A stretch of 64,000 nt of DNA from Plutella xylostella (GCF_932276165.1 NC_064010.1:3658001-3722000); one strand, 5' to 3'. Shown: positions 35,201-46,020, numbered from the stretch's first letter. The notes: generated by a model not told the origin, from the sequence alone. Numbers and translations are program-made.

Positions 35201-38200
35201 ATGAGACTGACACATCAAAAGTGTACAACACGCACATAATAATAGATAACACCGGGTCCATAGTCCAGACATACCGGAAGCTACATCTCTTTGATGTGGA
35301 GATTCCGGAGAGGAATGTGCGACTGAAGGAGAGTGATTTCTCCAAAGCCGGCTGCCATATTGTCACTCCGGTTACTAGTCCGGTCGGGAAGATTGGGCTT
35401 GGTATCTGCTATGATCTGAGGTGACTAGCATTTATGTCTTTGATACTAGTTTCAGGTTTTCCGGTGGGGATTTAGGGTGATTAGCCTGTTGCCAAAATCA
35501 GCTGGAATGATTATGGAATTTGCCATGCAGCAAGCACAGATTGAATACCTTTCATCCCAGAATTCTCATGATAAATCTTTAAAGGCAAAGCGAAGCTTGC
35601 GAAAACTAGTAAATCATAAAGTTCGCCTTATAAGTCCACTTCAGCAACCAACTTCGTAAAATTACCATATAAGTGTAAAATATGCAGTTTCAAAAATCGA
35701 TTGCCAAGTCGCTTCCTGTATCTGTCTGTTGTATGTTGTATGCTAATAAATTTAAAACAGCACAAGGGATGTTGATGCAGTTTTATAAAATAGATATTGA
35801 TTCAAGAGGAAGATTTGTATGTACGAATTTATTTTCCTAGACGCGGGTCATAGTTAGCAGTGTATAATATAGTTTCCTTGCAGGTTCCCAGAGCTAAGCA
35901 CCCAGCTAGCGATGCTGGGGGCCGACGTACTGACGTATCCCTCTGCCTTCACCCACGCCACCGGGCAGGCGCACTGGGAGATCATGCTGAGGTAGGTCTT
36001 TAAATAAGAATAAAATAGAACAGAACCAATTTTAGTTTGGTTTTTTTTTCGTCATTGGTAATGTTACCTCGAGTGTTCTTAGCTTTATTATTATAGGGTG
36101 TTTAACGTTACTTAGATTATTTATCGTTAACGCTCTTTACCTTAAAATTGTGCACTTGGTGATAAAAAATTTAATCGTTTACCATATGTAGCTTATAGGA
36201 GTGATAATGTTTAAATGTGTGTAAAATTAAACAAACCACTATAATTTTCAGAGCAAGAGCAATAGAAAACCAATGCTACGTGATAGCAGCAGCGCAAGTC
36301 GGCCACCACAACGAGAAAAGGCGGTCTTATGGCCGAGCGATGTGCGTGAGTCCGTGGGGCGACATACTGGCAGACTGTGGCCTGGAAGATACTGCGTGCT
36401 ATAAGACCGCCGTGGTAGATTTGAAGAATTTGCAGAATGTGAGAACGAATATGCCGGTTTTCTCGCATAGGAGGTAAGGTTTTAATAACATAATACCTAT
36501 AATTGCAGTAACTTATACATTTACAATGTTAAAAAAATTATGAGCACACAAAATATACTATAAAAAAATCCTAGTCATGCCAATACGAATATTTAAAACT
36601 TGTTAAAAAATAAATATGTAATTGGCTTAATTGAATACTATTTGTGCGGGTTCAACAAAGTTTTGGATAAAAACCGACTTCAAAAAACCACTAAAATGTA
36701 AGAAATAATTTAAGGTTTACACAAATTCTACTCGTATGAGACAGTACAAATATACCTAAGCAGGAACTGTTCTTTTTTGATGTTGGTGCGGTGACAAAGT
36801 AATCTGAAGAAATATGGCACCAACTTCAAAAAAGAACAGTTCCTGCTTAGGTATATTTGTACTGTCTCATACGAGTAGAATTTGTGTAAACCTTAAATTA
36901 TTTCTTACATTTTAGTGGTTTTTTGAAGTCGGTTTTTTAATTTTTTTAATTATTATTTTATTTAATAGTTTTTAGTTTATTTGTAATAATTTTCAATCAA
37001 AAGTAAGGTGCAAATGATACCAAAATGTCCTACTAATCAATACGAATCATTCAAGCCTAAACACGAAGTAGTTGCTATATACCGTTGAGGAGTTCCCCTG
37101 ACTGCCTTCCGTTTCCTTCATCAGATCAGCTCAAGGTCACCATCATATTTTTTTGTTATAAGAACTATATTTACGTTCTTAATTTCATTAGAATCGGTTA
37201 ATATGTGCCCAAAATTGAAATTCATACCCTGTTTTTACCCCTTTACCCACCCTTGGGGGTGAGATAAAATTCTGAAAAAAAAATGGGACCACCTGGAAGC
37301 TCAACCCAATACAACAAAAAAAGAATTTTCAAAATCGGTTCATAAACGGCGGAATAATCGGTGAACATACATAAAAAAAAATATAAAAAAAAAAAAAAGA
37401 TCCCGACGAATTGAGAACCTCCTCCTTTTTTTGAAGTCGGTTAAAAATGCTGGGCCACACGTCCGATAAATTATGCTGAGAGATTCATTATTTAACTTAT
37501 CGTTTCATAGATAAAAAATATTAATAGTAATCATAATTACAGAGAGTGACAGCATGTCTTTTATCCCACTGGTGGGTACCCATTAATGCCATTATCCATA
37601 AATTGCGAAACAAGACCCTACTAGGGTCTGTTATAAGTGACAGGGATTCTACACTGTATGATCTACATACATACTAGAACACTTATCCAGCATGTCGTAC
37701 AAACACGGCCTTACCGCAAAAAGCGATCTCTTCACACTTTCAGACGCGACGTGTATTCGTTATACTGCTTCAGTCTACGCAAGAACTTGCTGGACGCCGC
37801 GCCCGCCGCGCCATCTGGCGGGGAGACGGAGTATAAGGGACCTACTAATGTGTACGTATTAGTTATTATCACTACTAGAAGACAGTGGCAAAGGGACCAT
37901 AATGGAACCAACACTGCTTCCCTTTTTTATTGACTGATTTGATATTTACAACTAAGCTTTCTGAGGTGAAAAACAAAATCGGCTCAGTAAAACCAGCCCG
38001 TATCTAAAAATCTACTCATTGTTCATTGTTCCTAGTTTATAAGTGACTGTGACCAATAAAGAAATACTCTATTCTATTCTATTAAGTAACTCAAGACCTC
38101 TCCTCAGTGAAAATTAGCCCATGACGGCGCTGCATGTGGTAGGTACTTATTTAAGTTCCGCTAACCTGCTAAAAAATGATTTGCCCAGCTGGCTAAACAA

Positions 38201-40723
38201 CCAGTCAGTGAGGGATTTTATAATTACCTGTTCATAGGTACTTACATTTTTTTTCAGTTTCGGCCATGTCCTGGTGCCAGAGACGTGTGTGTTCTACAAG
38301 AGCAAATTGACATACGCCTTCGTCAACAAACGGTGAGTGGTGGAGTGGTTAACTATTAAGGTGGCTGTAACACCACCACACGACATAAAGTCTGTGGAGT
38401 GATAATATTATCTTTAAAAAAAAGAAGACGACCGAAGACTGCTATGTCGAAGGTCCCGGATTCGATACCGGACGGGGTAGATATTTTTTAATGACTGATG
38501 TTTGTAGGTACTCGGGTCTTGGGTGGTGATATTTATAAATCTATCTATGTAACAATTTGTGTAGTATATAATATACTGAGTATCGGAGTCCGATATCCAT
38601 ATTACAGGTTCTGCCTAGTTTGGAGTAGGGTGGTCGTGTGTGAAATGATGACCCCACATATTTTTTTATTTTATTTTTTTTCCTTTTATATTTTTATTAT
38701 TAACAGAACACCCTGTATATCCTCAGTTGCGTGGTCCCGGGCCACGTGCTGGTGGCGCCGGCGCGGCTCGCGGAACGGAACCTCGACCTGTCGGAGGAAG
38801 AGGCCGACGACTTCTACAAGACTGTGCGGCTTGTGCAGAAAGTAAGAAAGAAAGAAATAAACATTTTGACACACTGACCACAACATAAACAGAAAATATA
38901 CAAAACAATAACAAAATTCAGAAAAATATATGATAAAATCAAACAAAGGATACTGTCCAGAGCGCCAAAAAGGCACCAGCTCAGCATGTGCTGTGGACAA
39001 TAAGGCCACAGTGCTGGTTTTCGGCTGGCCCTTATGTATTATGATAGTTACTGAAAACTTTGTAGAACAAAAGTTGTTCATGATGAACTGCTGAGTCACC
39101 CCATTTCGTCATAGTAATACCCATTTTGCAACATCCTGTATAATAGTTTTGTGTTTTCAGTTGATGGAGCGAGTCCACAACACAAATTCCTGCACGGTCA
39201 CCATACAGGATGGTGAATATGCGGGACAGACTGTTAAGGTATTTATATTGAGATCGATTATAAACGCACAAAATTTAACTTTAGCTATGTCAAACTATAA
39301 GTTTTGCCAGTGGAATTTACGCAAAAACTCGAGCAGAATTTAAATAAAGAAATTAAGGTTTTGCACCAAAGAATATCCAACTTCACATTTGCACTTGTCA
39401 ATTTAGTATCCGAGACAAAATAATATGGTCTGTTTTTTAAACTCAGATACTAAATTGATAGATTCTGAACGGTTCATCAACTGTCAATTGTCCCGCCAAT
39501 GGAAAGATACGTCACTTAATCGCGGGACAATCGACTGTTGATGAGCCGTTCAGAATCTGAGATTAAACTGACCATAGTCACTTTCAAACTGACCATAGTC
39601 ACTTGGAATTCAACTAAAAATTGATTTGTTTCGCAGCACCTCCACTGTCACATAATGCCGAGGAAAAAGGGAGACTTCATTGAAAACGACCACATATACT
39701 TGGAGCTCGCCAAGCACGACCAGTGAGTATTATTTAAATAATTATGTATAGCGCGTTGCAAATCAACCTGACTCCTTAGTAGCTAATGTCACTCAAAGAG
39801 GGGTCAAGTTTCTGGTCAGGCTATCATACTGTACATCAAGGTCAATTTGTAAAGTCATAAACAGAAATGCACCTATGTATTATAACTGTTAGATAAATAC
39901 AGGGTGATTCTTTCGTAGGTGCATATCCGGAAGTATGTCACAGAGCTTTTCATTCTGAACAACTTTTGTTATGACGACCTAGGGATATTCTGGAAAAAAA
40001 ATCTACTCCCCATACACAGTGTCACATAAAAAACCAGTTTTTGTATGGGGTAGCATCTTTTTTATTCGTTATATCCCAAGGTCATTATAACAAAAGTTGT
40101 TCAGAATGAAAAGCTCTGTAACATACTTCCGGATATGCACCTATGAAAGACGCACCCTGTATAGTAAACAAATATAATTCCTAATGGCAGCTGGGCCTGT
40201 AGCACAGGGCGCTATTAAGACGTGACAAGAGTTCTCCGTCGCGCTCGCTCTTGAGGCAGCGCGATGTGAGTGAGCGCGATGCAAAACTCTTCTCACGTCT
40301 TAAATGCGCCCTGTACTAGCCCTTCTGGTCATATTTAACCGATATATCACAAATTCACAATTATTCCGATAATTACGACCAATCGCAAAAGCAGAACAAC
40401 CAGACGAAGACTGAAAACGACTGACATTTTGTCAAAGTAAAATTAACCTACCGTACAAAATGAGTAGATTGATTCCAATCTAGCCACATACAAATATTAA
40501 AAGTGTTCGACCGTAATCGAGCAATAACTAATAAGTGTTTAAGCCGATATTAATTCGATGTAACTTTCTTTTTTTAAGCACAAATAAATGAAATAATTTT
40601 TCTTTGTTACTTAGACTCGTTGCCGGATATCCGGCGAAACCCGGAAGGACTTTAGCAGAAATGGAGGAAGAGGCAGCCATGTTGCGAAAAGAAATACAAA
40701 AACTTTTAGTAGTCGAAAGTTAG
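29234..40723 (+). CDS. NitFhit: NitFhit: nitrilase-family amidase fused to Fhit dinucleoside hydrolase, complete
   Basis: Exons are 29234-29239 (predicted first coding exon), 29814-29999, 34813-34968, 35200-35420, 35884-35991, 36252-36473, 37744-37851, 38258-38332, 38727-38841, 39161-39238, 39637-39722 and 40615-40723 (stop TAG). All phases agree. Counted from the internal ATG at 29889 the protein is 462 aa. The nitrilase domain keeps the catalytic triad: Glu43 in FFPEACD, Lys116 in YRKLHLFD and Cys159 in [12 protein letters not shown]. The Fhit domain starts near residue 309 and ends with the histidine triad HLHCH at 399-403, with [10 protein letters not shown] just before it. In the known family the Nit half is a deaminated-glutathione-type amidase and the Fhit half cleaves Ap3A/Ap4A. 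The fusion is known from flies and nematodes. The third donor (GTTAAA) is weak. The second intron contains a full-length LINE. Confidence 0.95.
30083..30224. mobile_element. Palindromic MITE in NitFhit intron 2
   Basis: The arms actgccagtttctataactc and the reverse pair over about 60 bp. TA lies at both flanks. It stands 40 bp from the LINE insertion. Confidence 0.8.
30403..33105 (-). CDS. Jockey LINE ORF2, endonuclease and reverse transcriptase, 900 aa
   Basis: The N-terminus is an AP-endonuclease-like domain: WNVNGL at the start, [17 protein letters not shown] and SSDHTPV. The reverse transcriptase follows, with [24 protein letters not shown] and the catalytic FADD at about residue 675. 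There are no internal stops, so the enzyme may be functional. The one-base gap after ORF1 suggests termination-reinitiation. Confidence 0.92.
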   Translation of the reverse strand: MALRVATWNVNGLIGKKQEVKILLNIQKLDILLISEAHLTEKTSFNLEGYSTYATYHPDNTSHAGTAIIIKNTLQHQLLPEYRSTKIQATSIMIHDKQSPITITSIYCSPKQKRNPETTEEDFNRFFESLGHRFIVGGDWNAKNLQWGSRLTTTRGRNLKKSMDYHKLNALTTCEPTYWPTDPQKLPDLLDFFIYKGVQTHFLSVESCHDSSSDHTPVIATLSYTIIECPVNPYLCNNHTDWENFRRHLNENLNLKLCLKSEDDIDTATEHIITSIQRAAWASTPSQKKSSNNKSHSNLPFIVKERVLEKRRLRRIWQNSRHPADKREYNKSAASLKRFLVEIENDTLQQRLENLTAKTPAKVENSLWQTVKSRNKPQLAQHPLKTDRGEWAKTDPERAEAYGLFLSDVFQPNSSMGTETLDEEIRKFLESDLQLSLPLQHCTPTEVRNTIKLLELKKAPGFDLITAEILKQLPKKAIVFITTLFNAILRMSYFPRVWKVSQIKMVPKPGKPPHLTSSYRPISLLPVISKVLEKIISARLNQSLKDASTIPDHQFGFRKNHATVEQVHRVCEHIREALECKKYCSGVFLDVQQAFDKVWHNGLLYKLKKSLPHNLYLLLKSYLEHRIFYVKINDSVSEFYEINAGVPQGSVLGPSLYLLYTADVPESDNVMTATFADDTAVLASDENHNLASEMLQSHLDKVNKWMRDWRIKASATKSNHVTFTLRKKDCPPVKLGNEVLPHQSTVKYLGFHLDRKQTWKCHIQKKRDELNQRYRSLEWLMGRKSRVSLENKLLIYKTVLKPVWTYGIQLWGTASQTNIEILQRFQNGVLKAIVNAPWFTRMDEVHEYLKMPTVREEVAKLTRTYRDRIVNHPNKLATDLTSNVPTRRLKRKNIWDNIDQ
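33107..34381 (-). CDS. Jockey LINE ORF1, gag-like nucleic-acid-binding protein, 424 aa
   Basis: Three cysteine-rich knuckles follow one another from about residue 272: [27 protein letters not shown] and [16 protein letters not shown] basic linker and a C-terminal helix rich in Leu/Ile come after. This is the standard ORF1 layout of jockey-like LINEs, which package the element RNA. The stop is separated from the ORF2 ATG by one base. Confidence 0.9.
   Translation of the reverse strand: MLPLHKITSHMVDSFSEVAVQASEKVKATGENPKDAAGKLLKSSGSAKINLDPQNQNSEDENDWQTIPILRQHQNRYKRKRLSTPSPEKQDLQSHNRYSALNVDDAPQVEVTSKTLKPPPIMLYGIKNVTKLKETIEVVLDKTQYSFKIVTKNQMRVSTENMDAYKKVMAVVREKQLIGHTFVPKSERPCRIVIKNLHHSTPIQAIKDVIEETGNTVKGEIINARHGSTKTPLSTWFVNLEPGPNNSEVKNIKYIYHTSVKIEDPIRKNTIPQCKRCQQYGHTKNYCMRPYRCVKCAESHNTADCPKKDRQEPAKCALCLEDHAANYRGCRVFKEIEKRKFGSRPNNKSAKPNQQESKNPEEPKSGTYEYTPNLGNKTYAQATAGVTGSLETILSEQTKKLDRLIDHMSTLMGLLTTIVNKLVK
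36669..36937. mobile_element. Near-perfect palindrome, 269 bp, in a NitFhit intron
   Basis: Two arms of about 115 bp (aaccgacttcaaaaaaccac onward) match almost base for base around a short loop. The end word ttttttgaagtcggtt occurs again at 37428-37443, so a second end of the same family lies nearby. Confidence 0.85.
38022..38092 (+). mobile_element. LINE 3' tail fragment in a NitFhit intron
   Basis: The fragment shares gttcattgttcctagtttat and the (TATTC)n end with the LINE piece at 59172-59750. It is a 5'-truncated copy. Confidence 0.7.
39444..39570. mobile_element. Hairpin MITE in a NitFhit intron
   Basis: The arms include gattctgaacggttcatcaa and its reverse, and carry gtcccgc/gcgggac in the stem. 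It is the uninterrupted relative of the element at 42111-42581. Confidence 0.8.
39899..40161. mobile_element. MITE with ACAGGGTG ends, 263 bp
   Basis: Long inverted arms (ggtgcatatccggaagtatg and reverse; cattctgaacaacttttgtt and reverse). Same family as 63226-63421. Confidence 0.85.
40200..40320. mobile_element. GC-rich hairpin MITE, copy 1
   Basis: The arms tagcacagggcgc...aagacgtgaca and tgtca/tctcacgtctt...gcgccctgtacta enclose cgcgctcgctc. Related to 43565-43705. Confidence 0.75.
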
Positions 40724-40826
40724 CCATTGCTTGTGATATGTAAATAGATTTTTAAAATAAGCGTAAGTTATTCTGACAAATATACGATAATTTAACTTAA
40801 AATCTGTTTTATTATGATATATGAGA

Positions 40827-40832
40827 AATAAA
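40827..40832 (+). terminator. Probable NitFhit poly(A) signal AATAAA
   Basis: A canonical AATAAA lies 104 bp after the NitFhit stop codon, and a T-rich stretch follows. No other coding exon lies between. Confidence 0.6.
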
Positions 40833-41296
40833 ACTTCGTTTGTACTAAATACATCTATAATATACCGTTGTTTTCAGTTTTAGTGAGTACGTTATCTATA
40901 ATATTTTTGACCGTAGATTTTTTCTTATACAATAGTCATACTTTCAATAGAAACAACATTAATAGTAATATTTAAATATAACTAGAAATATATATTAAAA
41001 CCTGCTGTTAAAACAACAATGTTTCCAGATCCTTCTTTCAGACTTAAAGAAGATATATTTTTTCGTCTCCGCAGGGTGATTTCAAACCTATGTTTAAAGC
41101 AGTGATGTATATAAATATATCTAGGTCACACATACACTTTTTACAACTGTCAAAATACATAATAAATTGATGCAATTTAATTATGTATGTAAATATAACT
41201 GTGTATAACGTCACTGAATAAAGAAACTACATGAAAATGTCTAAAGCACTCATGCTATGTCGCTCTAATCGTGGATCTGTGAATACCCTGCCTATT

Positions 41297-41482
41297 TATA
41301 GGGTGTTGAAAAAAGGGTATACTAAGCCGTAACCAGCTTGTGCAGCATGTTATATCTAAGCCCGAATCTGAAAACAGAATTTCGAAATTCGCGAAAAAAA
41401 AAATCTCCATATTAAAAAATCACGTGACCAACTAAGTTTCTTTCAGCTTAGTATATATACCCTTTTTGCAACACCCTGTATA
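41297..41482. mobile_element. MITE, 186 bp, TATAGGGTGTTG ends
   Basis: Inverted ends tatagggtgttgaaaaaagg and cctttttgcaacaccctgta. The interior is AT-rich. A short end of the same type lies at 38705-38718, next to a NitFhit acceptor. Confidence 0.8.
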
Positions 41483-42110
41483 TTCCTGCTTTTTTACGAC
41501 CGCCATTTTCCTAATGTTTCTTTATTCACGGGGTTATACACAGTAAATAAACAATTTCATACAAAAAGAAGCATAGCCATTTTTATAAACTTAGTTAACA
41601 GTATCGTATTATTTTTTGATTGGACAATTTTGGTGAGCTCTGTCAACAATCACTTTTCATATCAGTAAACACATATTATATACACTCACGAGCAATGATA
41701 AAGTTCCAGTGACCAAATTACTCCTAAACTAAAAACTAAATTGTGTTTACTTTTTATAACCTTTTCTTCTAAATATATGTGTTGTTTCTGTGTGTGTAAG
41801 AAATAAATAAATTTTCTTTCTTTCTTTCTTAAAAAAATGGGGTCATTTGGTGTCAACATCTTGTAAGTGTAACTTTTTCATTGGTCGTAAGTGTGTAATT
41901 GTAATTATATACGTAATGCACCTAGATCATTAAAAACACTAATCTAGCAAAATAAAAAAAAACATTATACATACGTAGGTATAGAAAGCATACAAAATGT
42001 AAATAACTTAAATAGTTTGTACTAAATGTTGAATATTAGGCCTTTTAGCTATGGTTTCTAAATATTTTTGTGGAAGAATCTCATGAAACATGGCAAAAAA
42101 TCTGATTTTA

Positions 42111-42581
42111 ATGTCAGATACTAAATTGACAGATTCGGAACGGTTCATCACATTGACAAAAGAATAAAGAGGACTTGGCATAAAAATCGGTACTTAAAAA
42201 TATATCGTCGTCTCTTTTTAACTTATTGGTGTTATCGTACGTAAAAAAGGACAACAGTAGTTTTGTCTTTGCCTAAAATTACAACATTGCGATCGGTCGC
42301 CATGTTGATTGACCAAGATTGACATCCAAACACAAGGTACTTCAGCTGTCAAACAATTTGTTTGTTTACATTTTTCAAGAAAAAAGCCGCCATTTTAATT
42401 GACACCAAAGTTTAGGTAAGCGCATTTTTTTCGTTGATATGGCATGTCCTCCCTTTATTCTTTTGTCAATGGTTCATCAACAGTCGATTGTCCCGCTAAT
42501 AGAACGATACGTTACTTTATCGCGGGACAATCGAATGTTGATAAACCGTTCAGATTCTGTCAATTTAGTATCTGATCTGAC
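42111..42581. mobile_element. Hairpin MITE interrupted by a hAT-like element
   Basis: Same family as 39444-39570. The left arm ends at 42150, the rest resumes at 42472, and the intervening 321 bp is a separate element. Confidence 0.85.
42151..42471. mobile_element. Non-autonomous hAT-like element, 321 bp, 8-bp duplication
   Basis: Ends cattgacaaaagaataaag and ctttattcttttgtcaatg. The target duplication gttcatca (42143-42150, 42472-42479) is perfect. The relative at 39472-39479 has a single gttcatca, an empty site. Confidence 0.92.
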
Positions 42582-43099
42582 ATTAAAAACAGACTTAGGT
42601 ATCTCAAACAGTAAAAATTTCGTGAGTTTCGTTTAGTTACTTGCTCTCTTTTAAGGTTACATTATTTTTGTATGGCCGCACAACTATTATAATACCTAAT
42701 TTAACTTAATACGCTGTCTATAAAACTATAAATAACTACAATAAAACTTATATCACTCTCTTTTTTATACAGATTCTCACTATTTTGTTCCTCCTATTGC
42801 TATAATATTAATATTTATTTTGATTGCTTGCTTAAAAACGTTGATCTAAAAATCACATAAAATATTTTAATTAGGTATTTTTTCTCACTGATGAATTTTT
42901 AAAACTATCTATTTTAGTAAAATGCTTCTGGTTTAGCTACATATTTGTACGCTTATGTAGTAATAAGTATAGTAATTAATTTAGCACGTTACGCTTCAGT
43001 TAGGCCAACAATTGATTCTAAATGGTTTAAACAAAAAATACTGAAGTAACATACAAGACAATGAAATTAAGCAGTGACACACTTGAATTAATAGATTGA

Positions 43100-43365
43100 A
43101 AAAAAAAAAAAAACACGCACTCACGCCTTGTACTAATGTACTCCCTTGCGGGGTAGGCAGAGGTGCATTGCTGCACCCACTTTTCGCCAGAGTGTTATGT
43201 TAGTCCCAATGTAATAGGGGGCGGGCCTATTGCCATTTTACGGGCACATCCAAGACCCGAGAACAAATATCTGTGTTTAAACAAATATCTGCCCCAGCCG
43301 GGAATCGAACCCGGGACCATCGGCTCAGTAGTCAGGGTCACTAACCACTACGCCATTCGGTCGTC
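43100..43365 (-). mobile_element. tRNA-derived SINE, family A, copy 3
   Basis: Same family, nearly identical in sequence, with a perfect 11-bp duplication taatagattga (43089-43099 and 43366-43376). Confidence 0.95.
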
Positions 43366-43564
43366 TAATAGATTGAAGTCAATTGCAAAATAATATGGGA
43401 TCGCATCGCAATGCAATTCTCCTATACTTTAATCGGAAGGAGTCTTCCGAAACGAGAGGGGTACATAATTTAAGTATTCACGGTAAGCATTAAATTTTGA
43501 CTGTTTCCTATAAGCTTATAATAGTGTGTCACATTACATACTAACATTATACTAGTCCTGCATA

Positions 43565-43705
43565 GCTAGCACGGGGCGCAAGACGCGCGGAACTAGACGT
43601 GACAAAAGTTTTCCGCCGCGGTCGCTCTCGCGGCCTGTGATGTGAGATAGCGCGACGCAAGATTTATGTCACGTCTTATTTCGCCCGTCTTGCGCCTCGT
43701 GCTCG
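43565..43705. mobile_element. GC-rich hairpin MITE, copy 2
   Basis: The arms gctagcacggggcgcaagac and gtcttgcgcctcgtgctcgc enclose agacgtgacaaaag/atgtcacgtctt and a CGCG-rich loop. Confidence 0.75.
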
Positions 43706-43710
43706 CTGAT

Positions 43711-44130
43711 CTGGGGGGTCACTGTTTAAATCGACGAACGAACTAACAAGGATTGTCACGCTTAATAGAACGTTAAGTATATAATATATAAGAATTTTAT
43801 TTAATAAATGATTTCTAATATATAAGATGGTCAATATAGACCATCTTATATCGTCAAAGCCTTTAAGGACCACCAATAACTTGTTCAACATCACCAAAGG
43901 TTAACTGGTAGAAAATGCTACTAGCATTAAGTTCGCCTTTGTACCAATTTACTTTGTGCAATAAAGAATTTAATAATAATAATAAGTATCTCGTGGGAGA
44001 GGCCTATGACCTGCAGTGGACCATTATTGGCTGATGATGATCATGATGAAGAATCTCGTTGTATTAACCGTGCCGATTGAGTGAAAATTCTCGTTTATTC
44101 GTTCGTCAATTTGGATAGTAACCCCCTGTA
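43711..44130. mobile_element. MITE with GGGGGTCACTGTTTAAAT ends, 420 bp
   Basis: Inverted ends gggggtcactgtttaaatcg and tttggatagtaacccc, with cgacgaacgaac. Relative of 28392-28520. An RTE-type tail (43990-44050) lies inside. Confidence 0.7.
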
Positions 44131-44710
44131 TAGAAGAGGTCACAATAGAAAGATAGACATCGATTCAAAATACAACATACCTATACTTACAATGTAATTA
44201 ATTTTCTTTGCCATCCTTATTTTAACAGTTCTATTCTATTCTATTCTAACAGACTTCGGCGAAGCTAAAATAAGGATTATGTGTTGTAAATTTGACATTG
44301 TATAAAACTGTGGCCGTTAATCGTGGAATAATAAAAAATCATCGTCACTCAAATAAAATATATCAAAAATGTTTTTAAAACACAGGTGATAAAATTCACA
44401 ACTTTCTGATTTTGCACGTAAAACTTTGTGTAAAACAAAACATTTATATCTTTATATTTTCAAAAGCGTTTTAAATATATAAAAAAGTGAATCATGCTAA
44501 TATAAATTTTTAGATACTGGCTGCCGCTGTACGATTTCATTATCGATGTACATAAACGTCACTATATCGCGATTCGCCATACATATGACGCTGTGATTGA
44601 TAGAACGCGTGTTGATCAATTTTATTGACGTCGATAACAGACCCGTGAATCGGGCGCTGTTATTAAATAAACTTACCTATGTGACTTTAAAACAGCTACA
44701 GATTAATTCT

Positions 44711-44866
44711 ATCCCTCTTATTCATAGAAAAGTTATAGGACGTTTTAGCTATTGAACTGTTTTGTTCCTCTCTGTCAAAGAATACTTAAACTGTTCTTTG
44801 ACAGAGAGGGACAAAACTGTTCAATAGCTAAAACGTCCTCTTACTTCTCTATGAATAAGGGGGTAT
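44711..44866. mobile_element. Palindromic MITE, 156 bp
   Basis: The arms ccctcttattcatagaaaag and reverse, and ggacgttttagctattgaac and reverse, match closely around aatactt. Confidence 0.85.
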
Positions 44867-45081
44867 AAATATACATCAATTTTACAACATTTATAATATT
44901 CTATGACTATAATCTCCGAGTGGTTTTCCTTAAATCTATTTTGTAAAATCATGGAGGTGCCCAAAGGTTTACGCTTAAACTTTAAATTATCTCACTATTA
45001 AAGCCTTAATCTAGGTAAATTAAAAAAAAAACATCGTCTAAGAAGCTTGGCATATCGATCAATGGGCAGGAAAACACAAAG

Positions 45082-45192
45082 CTAATACCAGATGTCGCCA
45101 GTGTCGCCACTGTCGAGTAGGACCGATTCCCCAGTTTTAATTGGTTGGTTCAGTCGCCATTTTTTCTCCCCAGTAATGAAATTGGTCAGAAC
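45082..45192 (-). CDS. Exon-like terminal segment downstream of Nf1, 36 codons then TAG
   Basis: An acceptor GTGTCTTTCAG is followed by an open frame starting VLTNFITGEKKWRLNQPIKT and ending DSGDTGDIWY, then a stop. It follows in phase 0 after the 45948-46020 segment, so the two make a consistent exon pair. I do not recognise the peptide as a conserved neurofibromin tail. It could be an insect-specific alternative C-terminus of Nf1 or the end of another minus-strand transcript. Confidence 0.4.
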   Translation of the reverse strand, partial: VLTNFITGEKKWRLNQPIKTGESVLLDSGDTGDIWY

Positions 45193-45537
45193 CTGAAAGA
45201 CACAGTCGATTGTGCTGCCAAAGTTTCACTTGGTTTTCTTCCATATTACTACAATACAAACCTCGTTATTGTTGTTTCTACGATATACCCTACTTATTTA
45301 GTCCCAGGTTGTGCGAAATAGGTACATAATATACATGAAGTCCACCTGATTGTACATAATTACATTAGTATATTGTGCAATAAAAGAATAAAATAAATAA
45401 ATAAAAATTAAATCCTCCGTAGATTCAATATGGCGCCGTATTCTATATGTGAAAAACAACTGGTTGTACATACAGTTATGTTGTTCACATACAGGACACG
45501 GCACCACTTGGTCGCCGCAGAAGTAAAAAAAAATCTT

Positions 45538-45700
45538 CTAAATGATGTTTTTCTCGAATGGCACAGTGGTTGCTAGTGGAGTAGTCTCTAGTTCGAGTCC
45601 CGGCGCGGACATCAGAAGTCTGCTTCGTCTGTGCTGCACACAGGCGCTAATAGACTGCTTGTCCTGAAAAAAGAGGTTTATAATTTCTACTACTGGTTTT
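45538..45700 (+). mobile_element. Possible diverged tRNA-derived SINE
   Basis: tggcacagtggttgctagtg and agttcgagtcccggcgcgga resemble A and B boxes. The body matches none of the other families here. Confidence 0.4.
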
Positions 45701-45947
45701 CTTCTTAGTGTTGGTGACAAACACTACAAAAGGTCTAGGGTTTGTCAAAAGTTGATCAGAATGACCACCACTTCAGTGGCGTTCTATCAGATATGCACTT
45801 CTCAAACGCACTTAATTTATCAAAACTGGTAGTGTAAAACTCCCGGGATGGATCCGAAGAGAAGCGAGTGTGAAATATGCAGTCCTAAATTTAAGATAAC
45901 GAATGATTTTGACTTAAGTTGTTTTGACTATGTGAGGTCTTATTTAC

Positions 45948-46020
45948 CTTGGGGAGGATGCTTGCTAGGTGTTGTCGGGGCCGTGGCAGTACAGCGTTGG
46001 CGGCCGGTGAGGTGCTGATG
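45948..46020 (-). CDS. Exon-like segment downstream of Nf1 (possible alternative C-terminal exon)
   Basis: The minus strand reads TATATGACAG, then 73 bp open in the phase giving ISTSPAANAVLPRPRQHL and ending LPK, then the donor GTAAATAAG. To join this frame the preceding Nf1 exon would have to end in phase 2. The only GT near the Nf1 stop (46509-46508, GTTAGT) ends in phase 1, and that frame meets a stop inside this segment. It could be a real alternative exon reached from an unseen exon, or the end of an alternative tail reading SSAPHRPPTLYCHGPDNT. Confidence 0.4.

Larger units (their letters stand above)
40834..45081. other. Intergenic MITE cluster between NitFhit and Nf1
   Basis: The two genes converge here. 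Apart from the MITEs and SINE listed, the stretches 40834-41296, 41483-42110, 42582-43088, 44131-44710 and 44867-45081 are AT-rich with no readable gene. Confidence 0.5.

Noticed and set aside
43163..43393. Open frame MHCCTHFSPECYVSPNV..., also present at 8236-8502 and 16072-16317, looks like a conserved protein family
   Set aside because: All three are antisense or sense readings of the same tRNA-derived SINE with target duplications; the conservation is that of the SINE.
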